Part shown: in pieces, positions 9,176 through 17,624 of the stretch
How the letters are laid out: each line of letters starts with the position of its first letter
How positions within the stretch are numbered: position 1 is the stretch's first letter
Assembly (NCBI RefSeq): GCF_009296265.1
Contig: NZ_WBJS01000002.1
Location: 62,001 to 126,000, forward strand
DNA from: Thioclava sp. JE_KL1
Lineage (GTDB): Bacteria > Pseudomonadota > Alphaproteobacteria > Rhodobacterales > Rhodobacteraceae
DNA: 64,000 nt
Reading direction: 5' to 3'
Program-made: the position numbers and the translations under genes
The notes under the pieces: generated by a model
Database searches by the model: none
The model's input: the letters and a program-made list of their open reading frames with translations, nothing else
What the model was told of the DNA's origin: nothing

Positions 9176-10975
9176 ATGACTGATCTTGATCGCATCCGCA
9201 ATTTCTCCATCGTGGCGCATATCGACCACGGTAAATCCACGCTCGCCGACCGGCTGATCCAGCTGACCGGTACCGTGGCCGAACGCGATATGAAGGACCA
9301 GCTCCTCGACGCGATGGATATCGAGCGTGAGCGCGGCATCACGATCAAGGCCAACTCGGTGCGGATCGATTATCCCGCCAAGGACGGCAAAACCTATGTG
9401 CTGAACCTGATCGACACCCCCGGCCACGTCGACTTCGCCTATGAAGTCTCGCGCTCGATGCAGGCGGTCGAAGGCTCGCTGCTGGTCGTCGATGCCTCGC
9501 AAGGCGTCGAGGCGCAGACGCTCGCCAACGTCTATCAGGCGATCGACGCGGATCACGAGATCGTCCCGGTTCTGAACAAGATCGACCTGCCCGCGGCAGA
9601 GCCCGAGCGCGTGAAGGAGCAGATCGAGGACGTGATCGGGATCGACGCCTCGGATGCCGTCGAGATTTCCGCGAAGACCGGTCTGGGCATCCCGGATGTG
9701 CTGGAAGCCATCGTGCAGCGTCTACCCGCCCCGCAGGGCGACCGCGACGCGCCGCTGAAAGCGATGCTGGTGGATTCGTGGTATGACCCCTACTTGGGCG
9801 TCGTCGTTCTGATCCGCGTCATGGATGGCGTTATCAAGAAGGGCGACCAGATCAAGATGATGAAGACGGGGGCGACCTACAAGCTCGACCGTCTCGCCGT
9901 TCTGAAACCCGCGATGGTCAATATCGACGAGCTGGGCCCCGGCGAAATCGGCGTCTTCACCGCTTCGATCAAGCAGGTGCGCGACACGAAGGTTGGCGAC
10001 ACGATTACCCATGAGAAGAAGCCCTGCGCCAAGGCGCTTCCGGGCTTCAAGCCTTCGATCCCGGTCGTGTTCTGCGGCCTCTTCCCGGTCGATGCGAACG
10101 ATTTCGAGGCGCTGCGCGACGCGATCGAGAAACTACAGTTGAACGATGCGAGCTTCTCGGCCGAGATGGAAACTTCGGCAGCGCTCGGCTTCGGCTTCCG
10201 CTGCGGCTTCCTCGGGCTCTTGCACCTCGAAGTGGTGCGCGACCGTCTGGAGCGAGAATACGATCTCGACCTGATCACCACCGCGCCCTCGGTCGTGTTC
10301 AAGATCCACATGAAGGACGGGGAGGTGATCGAGCTTCACAACCCCGCCGACATGCCCGACCTGACCTATGTCGATCATATCGAGGAGCCGCGCATCAAGG
10401 CGACGATCCTCGTGCCGGACGAATATCTGGGCGACGTGCTCAAGCTCTGTCAGGACCGTCGCGGCATCCAGCAGGACCTGACCTATGTCGGTGGCCGCGC
10501 GATGGTGGTCTATGACCTGCCGCTCGCCGAGGTCGTGTTCGACTTCTACGACCGGCTGAAATCGGTCACCAAGGGCTACGCCAGCTTCGACTACCAGATC
10601 ACCGAATATCGCGAGGATTACCTCGTGAAGATGTCGATTCTCGTCAATGACGAGCCGGTCGATGCGCTCTCGATCATGGTCCACCGCGACCGCGCCGAAG
10701 CCCGCGGCCGCGCGATGTGCGAAAAACTCAAGGACCTGATCCCGCGTCACATGTTCAAGATCCCGATCCAGGCCGCCATCGGTGGCCGCGTGATCGCGCG
10801 CGAGACGCTGTCGGCGATGCGCAAGGACGTGACCGCGAAATGCTATGGCGGCGACGCGAGCCGGAAGAAGAAGCTGCTGGAAAAGCAGAAGGCCGGTAAG
10901 AAGAAGATGCGCCAGTTCGGGAAGGTCGAAATCCCGCAGAGCGCGTTTATCGCGGCGCTGAAGATGGACGAGTGA
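9176..10975 (+). CDS. lepA: Elongation factor 4 (ribosomal back-translocase)
   Basis: LepA is a translational GTPase that remodels stalled ribosomes and helps 30S biogenesis. The 599-residue protein has AHIDHGKST (G1), the RGITIKA switch region, DTPGHVD (G3) and NKIDLP (G4), and the LepA-specific C-terminal segment KCYGGD...[14 protein letters not shown]. The start at 9176 gives the usual [12 protein letters not shown] opening; an upstream in-frame start would add an atypical 29-residue extension. A 10-bp imperfect hairpin follows directly at the stop codon. Confidence 0.96.
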   Translation: MTDLDRIRNFSIVAHIDHGKSTLADRLIQLTGTVAERDMKDQLLDAMDIERERGITIKANSVRIDYPAKDGKTYVLNLIDTPGHVDFAYEVSRSMQAVEGSLLVVDASQGVEAQTLANVYQAIDADHEIVPVLNKIDLPAAEPERVKEQIEDVIGIDASDAVEISAKTGLGIPDVLEAIVQRLPAPQGDRDAPLKAMLVDSWYDPYLGVVVLIRVMDGVIKKGDQIKMMKTGATYKLDRLAVLKPAMVNIDELGPGEIGVFTASIKQVRDTKVGDTITHEKKPCAKALPGFKPSIPVVFCGLFPVDANDFEALRDAIEKLQLNDASFSAEMETSAALGFGFRCGFLGLLHLEVVRDRLEREYDLDLITTAPSVVFKIHMKDGEVIELHNPADMPDLTYVDHIEEPRIKATILVPDEYLGDVLKLCQDRRGIQQDLTYVGGRAMVVYDLPLAEVVFDFYDRLKSVTKGYASFDYQITEYREDYLVKMSILVNDEPVDALSIMVHRDRAEARGRAMCEKLKDLIPRHMFKIPIQAAIGGRVIARETLSAMRKDVTAKCYGGDASRKKKLLEKQKAGKKKMRQFGKVEIPQSAFIAALKMDE

Positions 10976-10996
10976 GGTGACGCTAGGTCGCCTCAC
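10972..10996 (+). terminator. Terminator-like hairpin after lepA
   Basis: GTGAGGTGAC and GTCGCCTCAC form a 10-bp stem with one G-U pair and a five-base loop, starting inside the lepA stop codon. No T tract follows, so it may be a weak terminator or 3'-end stabiliser. Confidence 0.45.
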
Positions 10997-11117
10997 CTCT
11001 CCTCACATAGTTGTGAGCGCATAACAGATTTCAACTGCTTTGATGCCGTTTCATCGCCCGATTTGGGCGAGAGATATCGTGTATCACAAAACACTAAGCC
11101 ATTAAGAAAGCAGTGAA

Positions 11118-11516
11118 ATGAATAGATACTCCCTTATTGTTACCCTTGCCGCGCTGACCCTTGCGGGCTGTGCGACAACCGATGTGCAGCCAATGTCGCG
11201 CGATACGTTCAAGATCGACACGCATGCCGCCCCGGCTTGTGGTCCGACAGGCGCACGCAACGTTGCATTCCGGGCCGCAGCGATCGAGGTGATCCGGCGC
11301 GGCGGCGACAAGTTCATCATTATGGGTGACCGCTCGGACATGGGGATGCAGGGCGATATCTTCAGCGGTTTCAACACGAATTACGCTCAGGGCATGGTCG
11401 TGCGCATGATCCCTGAGGGTTCGCCTGAGGCGCGCAACGCTCTTTCGGCGCGCGAGCAGCTTGGCGCTGATTGGCAAGAGCTTGTCTCAAAAGGTGTTCC
11501 GAACACCTGCACCTAA
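11118..11516 (+). CDS. Hypothetical lipoprotein
   Basis: The 132-residue product has a lipobox (LTLAGC, Cys18) after a short signal sequence, so it should be a lipid-anchored envelope protein. The mature part contains RNVAFRAAAIEVIRRGGDKFII and similar segments with no recognised catalytic motif. The gene and the ~120 bp upstream are visibly richer in A+T than the neighbours (for example its first codons are AAT AGA TAC), a hint of different ancestry or of a regulated leader. A strong terminator follows. Confidence 0.75.
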   Translation: MNRYSLIVTLAALTLAGCATTDVQPMSRDTFKIDTHAAPACGPTGARNVAFRAAAIEVIRRGGDKFIIMGDRSDMGMQGDIFSGFNTNYAQGMVVRMIPEGSPEARNALSAREQLGADWQELVSKGVPNTCT

Positions 11517-11527
11517 CTGATCTTCAG

Positions 11528-11553
11528 AAAAGCGCGGCGGTTGCCGCGCTTTT
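11528..11553 (+). terminator. Intrinsic terminator
   Basis: AAAAGCGCGGC and GCCGCGCTTTT form a perfect 11-bp stem with a four-base loop, with T residues at the 3' end, directly after the lipoprotein stop codon. Confidence 0.85.
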
Positions 11554-11620
11554 CTTCAAGCCGGAACATGCGACGCCACGCCCACGTTCTCCTCCCAGAC
11601 CTATTTCAGGAGGAAACGAT

Positions 11621-12100
11621 ATGACCGACCAAGCCAAGATTGAAAAAGATTTCTGGGACGCGCTCGACTCGGATCGCACCGTGATGCTCGCGCGAGCGGG
11701 CGTCGAGACGGCAGCGCCGCGCCCGATGACGGCGATCGTCGAGGAGAAGCCCGGCCCGGTATGGTTCTTCACCGCGCGCGACACGGAATTGATGGACGGG
11801 CTGGCCCCCGGTGCGGGGGCGATGTTCACCTTCTCGGACAAGGGCCACAAGGTTTTCGCGACCGTCACGGGGCGTCTGACCGAACATACCGACCCCGAGA
11901 CCGTGGAGCGGCTGTGGAACCCCTTCATCGGCGCCTGGTACGAGGGCAAGGACGACCCCAAACTGGTGCTGCTGCGCTTCGATCCGGATCAGGCCGAGAT
12001 CTGGGACAGCGGCAACGCGCTGGTCGCAGGCGCGAAGATCCTGCTCTCGTCGGACCCGGGCGAGTCGATGAAGGACCGTGTCGCTCATGTGAATTACTGA
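11621..12100 (+). CDS. Pyridoxamine 5'-phosphate oxidase-like flavin-binding protein (general stress protein 26 type)
   Basis: The 159-residue protein has the split-barrel layout of PNPOx-like proteins: an N-terminal helix, PRPMTAIVEEKPGPVWFFT strands, MFTFSDKGHKVFATVTGRL, then the W-NPFIGAWYEGKDDP segment typical of the general stress protein 26 group, which bind FMN or FAD. The physiological reaction of this group is not established. The ATG at 11621 has an excellent AGGAGG; the longer frame would run back over the terminator of the previous gene. Confidence 0.82.
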   Translation: MTDQAKIEKDFWDALDSDRTVMLARAGVETAAPRPMTAIVEEKPGPVWFFTARDTELMDGLAPGAGAMFTFSDKGHKVFATVTGRLTEHTDPETVERLWNPFIGAWYEGKDDPKLVLLRFDPDQAEIWDSGNALVAGAKILLSSDPGESMKDRVAHVNY

Positions 12101-12132
12101 GCCGGGCGCGTCCCTGACGTCAGAGGCAAGAA

Positions 12133-12160
12133 AAAGGCCCCGGAGATCTCTGGGGCCTTT
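12133..12160. terminator. Bidirectional terminator between convergent genes
   Basis: AAAGGCCCC and GGGGCCTTT form a 9-bp stem with a ten-base loop; A-rich sequence precedes and T-rich sequence follows (GACTTTTT), so it can serve both the flavin-binding gene and the convergent entericidin-like gene. Confidence 0.8.
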
Positions 12161-12191
12161 GACTTTTTCGCTTAGCTATCAGGCTTGGAAT

Positions 12192-12329
12192 TTAGCGCGC
12201 CTGACGCGCCTCGCCCGCGATCGTGTTGCCTGCAACGGACAGGTCCTGACCTGCGCCTTGCACGGTGTTGCAGGCCGCGAGGCCCAGAAGGATTACGGTC
12301 ATTGCCGCCATTTGAACCGATTTCGTCAT
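12192..12329 (-). CDS. Entericidin-like small lipoprotein
   Basis: This 45-residue product carries a lipobox LGLAAC (Cys20) followed by NTVQGAGQDL and AGNTIAGEARQ, which matches the EcnA/EcnB entericidin family of tiny outer-membrane-associated lipoproteins. In enterobacteria entericidins are linked to a bacteriolysis toxin/antidote pair and stationary phase; in alphaproteobacteria single copies are common and their role is unclear. GGAGAG lies eight bases before the ATG. No second entericidin gene is adjacent. Confidence 0.82.
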   Translation of the reverse strand: MTKSVQMAAMTVILLGLAACNTVQGAGQDLSVAGNTIAGEARQAR

Positions 12330-12444
12330 CTCTTTCGCTCTCCTATTAAGCCATCACCGGCCAACGTACGAAAAAATTTACGGTTCCGTGGAACTGGAGG
12401 CAAGGAGCGGCGTTTTGCCCTCGAACACATAAGGGAGAGCCCGA

Positions 12445-12657
12445 ATGAAGAAGCCTCTGCGCTTATTCCTCGCCGCCCTCTCGGCCCTCGTCGTGACCGG
12501 GGTCGTGGTGATCGCAGCTCTGACTTTCGGCTTTGTCGGATGGCAGGAATTCGCGTTCGCCGTGATCGTCGGGATTGTCTTAGGAATTCCCGCAGGTCTC
12601 TGGACCGAGCGGCGCATAAAAAGGAATGACCCGTTCTGGCCGCCCCGCCAGGCATGA
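12445..12657 (+). CDS. Small two-helix membrane protein
   Basis: The 70-residue protein has two hydrophobic helices (about residues 8-28 and 35-55) and a basic end (TERRIKRNDPFW). AAGGGAGAG precedes the ATG. Its helix pattern, with a glycine-rich turn and a P-A/P-I motif in the second helix followed by an Arg/Lys-rich end, resembles the protein at 13217-13399, so the two may be distant paralogues. Function unknown. Confidence 0.65.
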   Translation: MKKPLRLFLAALSALVVTGVVVIAALTFGFVGWQEFAFAVIVGIVLGIPAGLWTERRIKRNDPFWPPRQA

Positions 12658-12675
12658 TCCCTGTCAGAACGGTCT

Positions 12676-12709
12676 TGCGGCCCCTGCTTTGTCCCTCGCG
12701 GGGGCCGCA
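12676..12709 (+). terminator. Terminator-like hairpin
   Basis: TGCGGCCCC pairs with GGGGCCGCA around a 16-base loop, 18 bp after the small membrane protein's stop. There is no T tract. Confidence 0.5.
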
Positions 12710-12726
12710 CACTCCGCCCGAGCTGG

Positions 12727-12741
12727 TTAACTTCTTGTTAA
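12727..12741 (+). promoter_or_regulatory. Consensus CtrA box (TTAA-N7-TTAA)
   Basis: TTAA at 12727-12730 and 12738-12741 are separated by exactly seven bases. This matches the full binding site of the alphaproteobacterial response regulator CtrA. It lies about 45 bp before the lipoprotein start at 12787, an activator-like distance, in a rare AT-rich patch. The assignment is by consensus only. Confidence 0.6.
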
Positions 12742-12750
12742 TTAAGCTCT

Positions 12751-12785
12751 GAAAGGCTCCGGGTTGTCCCTCCCCGGAGCCTTTC
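12751..12785 (+). promoter_or_regulatory. Perfect 13-bp hairpin enclosing a Shine-Dalgarno
   Basis: GAAAGGCTCCGGG (12751-12763) and CCCGGAGCCTTTC (12773-12785) pair perfectly around a nine-base loop. The GGAG at 12776-12779 is the only ribosome-binding site for the ATG at 12787, so the stem would hide it. No T tract follows, which argues against a simple terminator for the + strand. Confidence 0.6.
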
Positions 12786-12786
12786 A

Positions 12787-13104
12787 ATGTCTAAAGCCCC
12801 GTTTTTCCTTATTCTTGGCCTTCTCACGGGCTGCGCGTCTCCGGCGCCGCAGTTCTTCGGGGCGTCGCGGCATACGGTCACGCTCGACGGCATCGAGTTC
12901 GTCGTCTTCCTCAAGGGAGACCGGGCGGAGGTGGTGCGTATGGGCTATCTGCGCCGGGCAGAGCGGGGGCGCGTGCCGCCGCTGATGATCCGCGCGGCAG
13001 AGCAGGTGTCGGGCTGCAAGGTCGCGGGACCGGCGGGCGGGCTCTACCGATCGCCCTCGCTGCCCGGCGATACGGGGGAGGCCCGCTTCCAGCTCGATTG
13101 CTGA
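12787..13104 (+). CDS. Small lipoprotein, possibly CtrA-controlled
   Basis: The 105-residue product has a lipobox (GLLTGC, Cys16) and a mature domain beginning with an aromatic/hydrophobic strand pattern (HTVTLDGIEFVVFLKGDRAEVVRMGYL) and two further cysteines near the C-terminus (GCKVAG, final QLDC) that could form a disulfide. No family recognised. The ATG lies two bases after a perfect 13-bp hairpin that contains its ribosome-binding site and about 45 bp after a consensus CtrA box, so expression may be tied to the cell cycle or motility programme. Confidence 0.75.
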   Translation: MSKAPFFLILGLLTGCASPAPQFFGASRHTVTLDGIEFVVFLKGDRAEVVRMGYLRRAERGRVPPLMIRAAEQVSGCKVAGPAGGLYRSPSLPGDTGEARFQLDC

Positions 13105-13216
13105 TGCGACGCCCTGCCGCAGCAATGGGCGACGCGACTTGATGCGGATCAAGGTCACATCGACGTGATCGGGGCCAATCTGGCGGGCGAAATGCGCCGC
13201 TCAATGGAGATCAGAC

Positions 13217-13399
13217 ATGCGCCTCTTCGGTATCATCTACGCCCTCGCCGGACCGACCCTCGCGGGTATCCTCATCATCGCTGTGTTGACGATGAATATG
13301 GTCACGACCAACGCGATTATTGTCTCCGCGGTGATCGGCTTCGTCGTTGCGCTTCCGATCGCGTGGTTCATCGCCAAGGCGATCCGAGAAAACGCCTGA
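13217..13399 (+). CDS. Small membrane protein of the type often labelled 'CTP synthetase' in Rhodobacterales
   Basis: The 60-residue protein has two hydrophobic helices (residues 3-26 and 31-54) and ends in KAIRENA. Proteins of this length and pattern are commonly carried in Rhodobacterales annotations under the name CTP synthetase, which is not credible: it has no glutaminase or synthetase domain and is about a tenth of PyrG's length. GGAG lies seven bases before the ATG. A real function is unknown. Confidence 0.75.
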   Translation: MRLFGIIYALAGPTLAGILIIAVLTMNMVTTNAIIVSAVIGFVVALPIAWFIAKAIRENA

Positions 13400-13464
13400 T
13401 CGCAATTGCGCGAGCCACGGGCGCGGGGGTATCCCAACTTCGTGACGGCGCGGAACCACTGCGC

Positions 13465-13488
13465 CTTCGCCGCGCTAATTCGGCGAAG
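13465..13488 (+). terminator. Terminator-like hairpin before the cytochrome b561 gene
   Basis: CTTCGCCG and CGGCGAAG pair around an eight-base loop, between the small membrane protein gene and the cytochrome b561 gene. Confidence 0.5.
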
Positions 13489-13521
13489 CGCCGTCTCGTT
13501 TCGCCATTTCAAAGAGGTATC

Positions 13522-14013
13522 ATGTCCTACGCTCCCGGTTATTCGAAATCGCAGATATGGCTTCATTGGGCCGTCGTTCTGCTTCTCATCGTCCAGTATC
13601 TGTTCAATGACGCGATGGGTCACACCTTCCACGACCTTATGGAGAGCGGATCGGCGAGCGCCGGGGTGCTGACCTATGGTCACATCGTCCTCGGTATCGC
13701 GGTGCTCGCGCTCGCTATCTGGCGCTTGGCGCTGCGCGCGAGCCACGGCACGCCCGAGCCGCCGGAGAACGATCCCGCCATTCTGCGCTTCGGGGCGGCC
13801 ACGATCCACTGGTTGCTCTACGCGCTGCTATTCCTGATCCCGATTGCGGGGCTCGTAGCCTATTACGGGCAGCTTGGATGGGCGGCAGAGACGCACTCGA
13901 TCCTGACGACGCTGTTGCTGTGGCTGGCCGGGCTGCATGTGGCGGCCGCGTTTTATCACCAATACGTCAAGCGCGATCACCTGATCCGCCGGATGATGAA
14001 GCCGGGCGCGTGA
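13522..14013 (+). CDS. Cytochrome b561 family protein
   Basis: The 163-residue protein has four membrane helices with histidines placed for two b-type hemes: H15 (IWLHWAVV), YGHIVLG near residue 53, TIHWLLYALLFLIP, and GLHVAAAFYHQ near the C-terminus. Bacterial members transfer electrons from quinol across the inner membrane, some disposing of superoxide. The chosen ATG has AAAGAGG upstream; the long frame in front is coding-like noise overlapping the previous gene. No partner (such as YceI) is adjacent. Confidence 0.88.
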   Translation: MSYAPGYSKSQIWLHWAVVLLLIVQYLFNDAMGHTFHDLMESGSASAGVLTYGHIVLGIAVLALAIWRLALRASHGTPEPPENDPAILRFGAATIHWLLYALLFLIPIAGLVAYYGQLGWAAETHSILTTLLLWLAGLHVAAAFYHQYVKRDHLIRRMMKPGA

Positions 14014-14031
14014 GCGCAGCGGCGCGTTTCC

Positions 14032-14820
14032 TCAGCTCGCGGAGTTGAGGAAGCGCGCCACGTCCGCTTCGAACTCGCGGGGCTTCTCGGCATGCAGCCA
14101 ATGCCCCGCATTGTCGATTTCCTCGAAACGTGCCTGCGGGAAGAAACCGCGGATACGGTCGTGCATTTCGGGCCGCACGTAATGCGAGTCCGCGCCCGAC
14201 AGGAAGAGAGTGGGGCCGTCGTACTGCTTGCCCTCCAGCGCATCGGGCCAGCCGAGGATGTCGTCCATATTCGCCTTCAGTGCGGCAAGGTTGAACTTCC
14301 AGCGGGGCGGGCCGTCGCGCAGCACCAGCGATTGCAGCAGGAAGGCACGGGTGCCCGGATCGAAGACCTGCTCTCCCAGCCGCTCATCCGCGGCGGAGCG
14401 AGAGGTGAGGTCGCTGATATCCATCCCCTGCATCGCCTCGATCAGCGCGCTGTGGTTGTCGCCATGATCGTAGTTTTCGGGCGCGATATCCGCGACGATG
14501 AGATGCGCGACGAGTTGCGGCTGCGTCAGGGCGAGGGTCATCGCCGCCTTGCCGCCCATCGAATGGCCCAGCACATCCGCGACCCCGCCATTCGCCTCGA
14601 TCACCTCGGCGATGTCGTCGGCCATCGCCTGATAGCTGTGATCGTCGTCCCAGAAGCTGTCGCCATGATTGCGCATATCGAGCGCGATGACGGGGCGGTC
14701 CGCGCTCAGCCGCTTGGCGATCGCGTTCCAGTTCCGGGCCGATCCGAAAAGACCGGGGGCGATGATCAGCGGTCGCGCGCCGGGATTGCTGTCGGAGGTG
14801 TAGGGGGTCGTGTTCAACAT
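14032..14820 (-). CDS. Alpha/beta-fold hydrolase, YbfF-like
   Basis: The 262-residue protein has the nucleophile elbow GHSMGG (Ser87), an oxyanion-region APGLFGSARNW near residue 21, a candidate acid in SGADSHY and the catalytic His in NAGHWLHAEKP near the C-terminus. The layout matches the YbfF/esterase group that hydrolyses acyl esters or acyl-CoA; the natural substrate is unknown. The gene is convergent with cytochrome b561, with 18 bp between the stops. Confidence 0.85.
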   Translation of the reverse strand: MLNTTPYTSDSNPGARPLIIAPGLFGSARNWNAIAKRLSADRPVIALDMRNHGDSFWDDDHSYQAMADDIAEVIEANGGVADVLGHSMGGKAAMTLALTQPQLVAHLIVADIAPENYDHGDNHSALIEAMQGMDISDLTSRSAADERLGEQVFDPGTRAFLLQSLVLRDGPPRWKFNLAALKANMDDILGWPDALEGKQYDGPTLFLSGADSHYVRPEMHDRIRGFFPQARFEEIDNAGHWLHAEKPREFEADVARFLNSAS

Positions 14821-14963
14821 GGCGCCTAAGCTAGATCGCCTCCCGGGGCGCTTCCAGAGCGGATGCGAAAAAATCTGCGGCCATGCGCGCAGTTGCGCTG
14901 ATCGCGCGCGGCGGATAGCGTCCGGTGCGGTATTGCTGAACGCGGCGTAAGGGAGAGGGCCGG

Positions 14964-15335
14964 ATGGGGCCGGAGAAGATCAATCAGATGGTGGGGCAGG
15001 TCTCGAGGCTTCTGGCGCAGCGGCTGGGGGCGAAGGGGCCGACGCTCGAGGCGCGGGTCGCCTCGCGGGCCCGGGCGTTGCCGCGCAAGGTGCGCAAGGC
15101 GGCGCTCGTGCTGGTCGATGCCGAGCGCAAAGCGCATGCGCCCAAGATCGCCCGGCAACTGGATGCCCGCCGGGTGGAGGGCGCTTTCGCGACCTGTCGC
15201 GACTATCTCGAGCCGCTGGGCGCGGCGGAGCGACTGCGCGCCGCGGCACTTGGCCTTGCCAGTTCGATCGCCGTGATTGTGGTGATCGTGGGCGGCGCCT
15301 TGCTGGCCGCTATGGTCTGGACCGGGGCGATCTGA
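14964..15335 (+). CDS. Conserved protein with one C-terminal membrane helix
   Basis: The 123-residue protein is basic and helical (Arg/Lys/Ala-rich) for about 90 residues and ends in a single hydrophobic helix (about residues 98-119), so it is probably a tail-anchored inner-membrane protein. CGTAAGGGAGAG-type purine-rich sequence precedes the ATG. It is divergent from the alpha/beta hydrolase. I do not recognise a function. Confidence 0.7.
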   Translation: MGPEKINQMVGQVSRLLAQRLGAKGPTLEARVASRARALPRKVRKAALVLVDAERKAHAPKIARQLDARRVEGAFATCRDYLEPLGAAERLRAAALGLASSIAVIVVIVGGALLAAMVWTGAI

Positions 15336-15360
15336 TCGGGCCAAACCCCCAGGCATGAAA

Positions 15361-15385
15361 AAGGCCCCCGGATCGCGGGGGCCTT
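15361..15385. terminator. Intrinsic terminator shared by convergent genes, chiefly for glyA
   Basis: AAGGCCCCCG and CGGGGGCCTT form a 10-bp stem with a five-base loop. On the minus strand it is followed by TTTTT, so it is a good glyA terminator; on the plus strand the tail is weaker. Confidence 0.85.
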
Positions 15386-15406
15386 CAATTCAATCTCGGA
15401 ACCGGA

Positions 15407-16699
15407 TCACAGTTCTGGGTAGATCGGGAAGCCGCTGAGCAGCGTCGCGACCTTGGCCTTCACGGCCTCTTCGACCTCGCCATTGCCCTCTTCGCCATTC
15501 GCGGCGAGCCCGTCGACCACTTCGACGATCAGGCGCGCGATCTCGCGGAACTCTTCCTCGCCGAAGCCACGGGTGGTGCCGGCGGGCGTGCCCAGACGGA
15601 TGCCCGAGGTGACCATCGGCTTTTCCGGGTCGAACGGGATGCCGTTCTTGTTGCAGGTGATATGCGCGCGGCCCAGAGCCTTCTCGGTCGCGTTGCCCTT
15701 CACGCCTTTCGGACGCAGATCGACCAGCATCACGTGGGTGTCCGTGCCGCCGGTGACGATATCGAGGCCACCCTTCATCAGCTCGTCGGCCAGCGCCTGA
15801 GCGTTCTTCACGACCTGAGCGGCGTAGTCCTTGAACCCGGGGCGCAGCGCCTCGCCGAAGGCCACGGCCTTGCCGGCGATGACATGCATCAGCGGACCGC
15901 CCTGGATGCCCGGGAAGATCGCCGAGTTCACCTTCTTCGCAATCTCCTCGTTGTTGGTGAGGATCATGCCGCCACGCGGACCGCGCAGGGTCTTGTGCGT
16001 CGTGGTGGTCGCGACATCGGCATAGGGGAAGGGCGAGGGGTGCTGACCACCGGCCACGAGACCCGCGAAGTGGGCCATGTCGACCATCAGATACGCGCCG
16101 ATCTCATCCGCGATCTCGCGGAACTTGGCGAAGTCGATCTGACGCGGAATGGCCGAGCCGCCCGCGATGATCAGCTTCGGCTTGTGAGCGAGCGCCAGTT
16201 CGCGGACCTGATCGTAGTCCAGCAGGCTGTCTTGCTTGCGCACGCCGTATTGCACTGCGTTGAACCACTTGCCCGACTGGTTCGGCTTGGCGCCGTGGGT
16301 CAGGTGGCCGCCCGCATCGAGGCTCATGCCGAGGATGGTGTCGCCCGGCTTCACGAGCGCGGTGAACACGCCCTGGTTCGCCTGCGAGCCCGAGTTCGGC
16401 TGGACGTTGGCGAATTCGCAGCCAAAGAGTTCCTTGGCGCGGTCGATCGCGAGGTTCTCCGCGACGTCGACATATTGGCAGCCGCCATAGTAGCGCTTGC
16501 CCGGGTACCCTTCGGCGTATTTGTTCGTCAGCACCGAACCCTGCGCCTCCATCACCGCCTTCGAGACGATGTTTTCCGAGGCGATCAGTTCGATCTCGTC
16601 GCGCTGGCGACCGAGTTCATCGGTGATCGACTTGAAGAGTTCGGGGTCACGGCTGGAGAGGCTTTCGGTGAAGAAGCCCGCATCGCGTTGGTCTTTCAT
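15407..16699 (-). CDS. glyA: Serine hydroxymethyltransferase
   Basis: GlyA interconverts serine and glycine with transfer of the one-carbon unit to tetrahydrofolate, PLP-dependent, in the cytoplasm. The 430-residue protein shows [11 protein letters not shown] near residue 33, [13 protein letters not shown], the PLP-lysine motif [16 protein letters not shown] and [15 protein letters not shown]. The start at 16699 is preferred because GAGG stands seven bases upstream; two in-frame ATGs just before it have poor spacing. A GGTCG/CGACC hairpin sits in the leader about 20 bp upstream. Confidence 0.96.
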   Translation of the reverse strand: MKDQRDAGFFTESLSSRDPELFKSITDELGRQRDEIELIASENIVSKAVMEAQGSVLTNKYAEGYPGKRYYGGCQYVDVAENLAIDRAKELFGCEFANVQPNSGSQANQGVFTALVKPGDTILGMSLDAGGHLTHGAKPNQSGKWFNAVQYGVRKQDSLLDYDQVRELALAHKPKLIIAGGSAIPRQIDFAKFREIADEIGAYLMVDMAHFAGLVAGGQHPSPFPYADVATTTTHKTLRGPRGGMILTNNEEIAKKVNSAIFPGIQGGPLMHVIAGKAVAFGEALRPGFKDYAAQVVKNAQALADELMKGGLDIVTGGTDTHVMLVDLRPKGVKGNATEKALGRAHITCNKNGIPFDPEKPMVTSGIRLGTPAGTTRGFGEEEFREIARLIVEVVDGLAANGEEGNGEVEEAVKAKVATLLSGFPIYPEL

Positions 16700-16856
16700 G
16701 GCCATTCCTCGCAAAGATCCGGTCGCCGACCGTTTAGCGCAGATTTCACAGGGCTGAAAGCAGACAAACGACCAAATCGGTCATTTCCGCGCCGGATTGA
16801 CGCTTGTCTTTCGTCCAAGCCCTTGCAACACCTTGGACAAGCAGGAGGACCGCGCG

Positions 16857-17621
16857 GTGGCGAACCAGTATACCCATATCCATTTCGCGGCCTCCCACGC
16901 CGAGACGGCGCAGGCGGCGCAGGCCGATCTGGTCGCGCGCTACGGGCAGGTGCCGCGCTACGCGGCCGATGTGATCGTGGCGCTTGGCGGTGACGGGTTC
17001 ATGCTGCAATGCCTGCACGAGGGCACGGGGCTGCCGGTCTACGGGATGAACCGCGGCTCGGTCGGTTTTCTGATGAACGACTATGTCGCGGACGATCTGC
17101 CTGCACGGCTCGAGGCGGCGGAGCAGGCGGTGATCAATCCGCTGTCGATGAAGGCGGAGACGCAGGACGGGATGCTGCATGAGGCGCTTGCCATCAACGA
17201 GGTCTCGCTGCTGCGCGCAGGCCCGCAGGCGGCGAAGCTGAAGATCTCGATCAACGACAAAGTGCGGATGGAGGAACTGGTCTGCGACGGCGCGATCGTC
17301 TCCACCCCCGCCGGATCGACCGCCTATAACTTCTCCGCGCACGGGCCGATCCTGCCGATCGGCTCGGACGTGCTGGCGCTCACCGGGATCGCGAGCTTCC
17401 GGCCGCGGCGATGGCAGGGCGCGATCCTGCCATCCTCCGCACTGGTGCGTTTCGATATTCTCGAGCCCGACAAGCGCCCGGTCATGGCCGATGCGGACAG
17501 CCGCTCGGTCAAGCCCGTCAAATGGGTCGAGGTGCGCTCCGAGCCGGAGATCGAGCATTGCATCCTCTTCGACCCCGGTCACGGGCTCGAAGAGCGGTTG
17601 ATGCGCGAACAGTTCGCCTGA
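16857..17621 (+). CDS. nadK: NAD kinase
   Basis: NadK phosphorylates NAD to NADP. The 254-residue protein has GGDGFML at residues 44-50, the NE-(S) motif NEVSLLR near residue 119 and TPAGSTAYN near residue 150. The GTG start at 16857 is chosen because AGGAGG lies eight bases upstream; starting 20 codons earlier adds residues that are not NadK-like. A stem (GTCCAAG 16813-16819 with CTTGGAC 16832-16838) lies just before the ribosome-binding site. Confidence 0.94.
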   Translation: MANQYTHIHFAASHAETAQAAQADLVARYGQVPRYAADVIVALGGDGFMLQCLHEGTGLPVYGMNRGSVGFLMNDYVADDLPARLEAAEQAVINPLSMKAETQDGMLHEALAINEVSLLRAGPQAAKLKISINDKVRMEELVCDGAIVSTPAGSTAYNFSAHGPILPIGSDVLALTGIASFRPRRWQGAILPSSALVRFDILEPDKRPVMADADSRSVKPVKWVEVRSEPEIEHCILFDPGHGLEERLMREQFA

Positions 17622-17624
17622 AGC

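Noticed and set aside
16700-16856. Possible riboswitch ahead of glyA
   Set aside because: Only a short GGTCG/CGACC hairpin is visible; no glycine, SAM or folate riboswitch core could be recognised.
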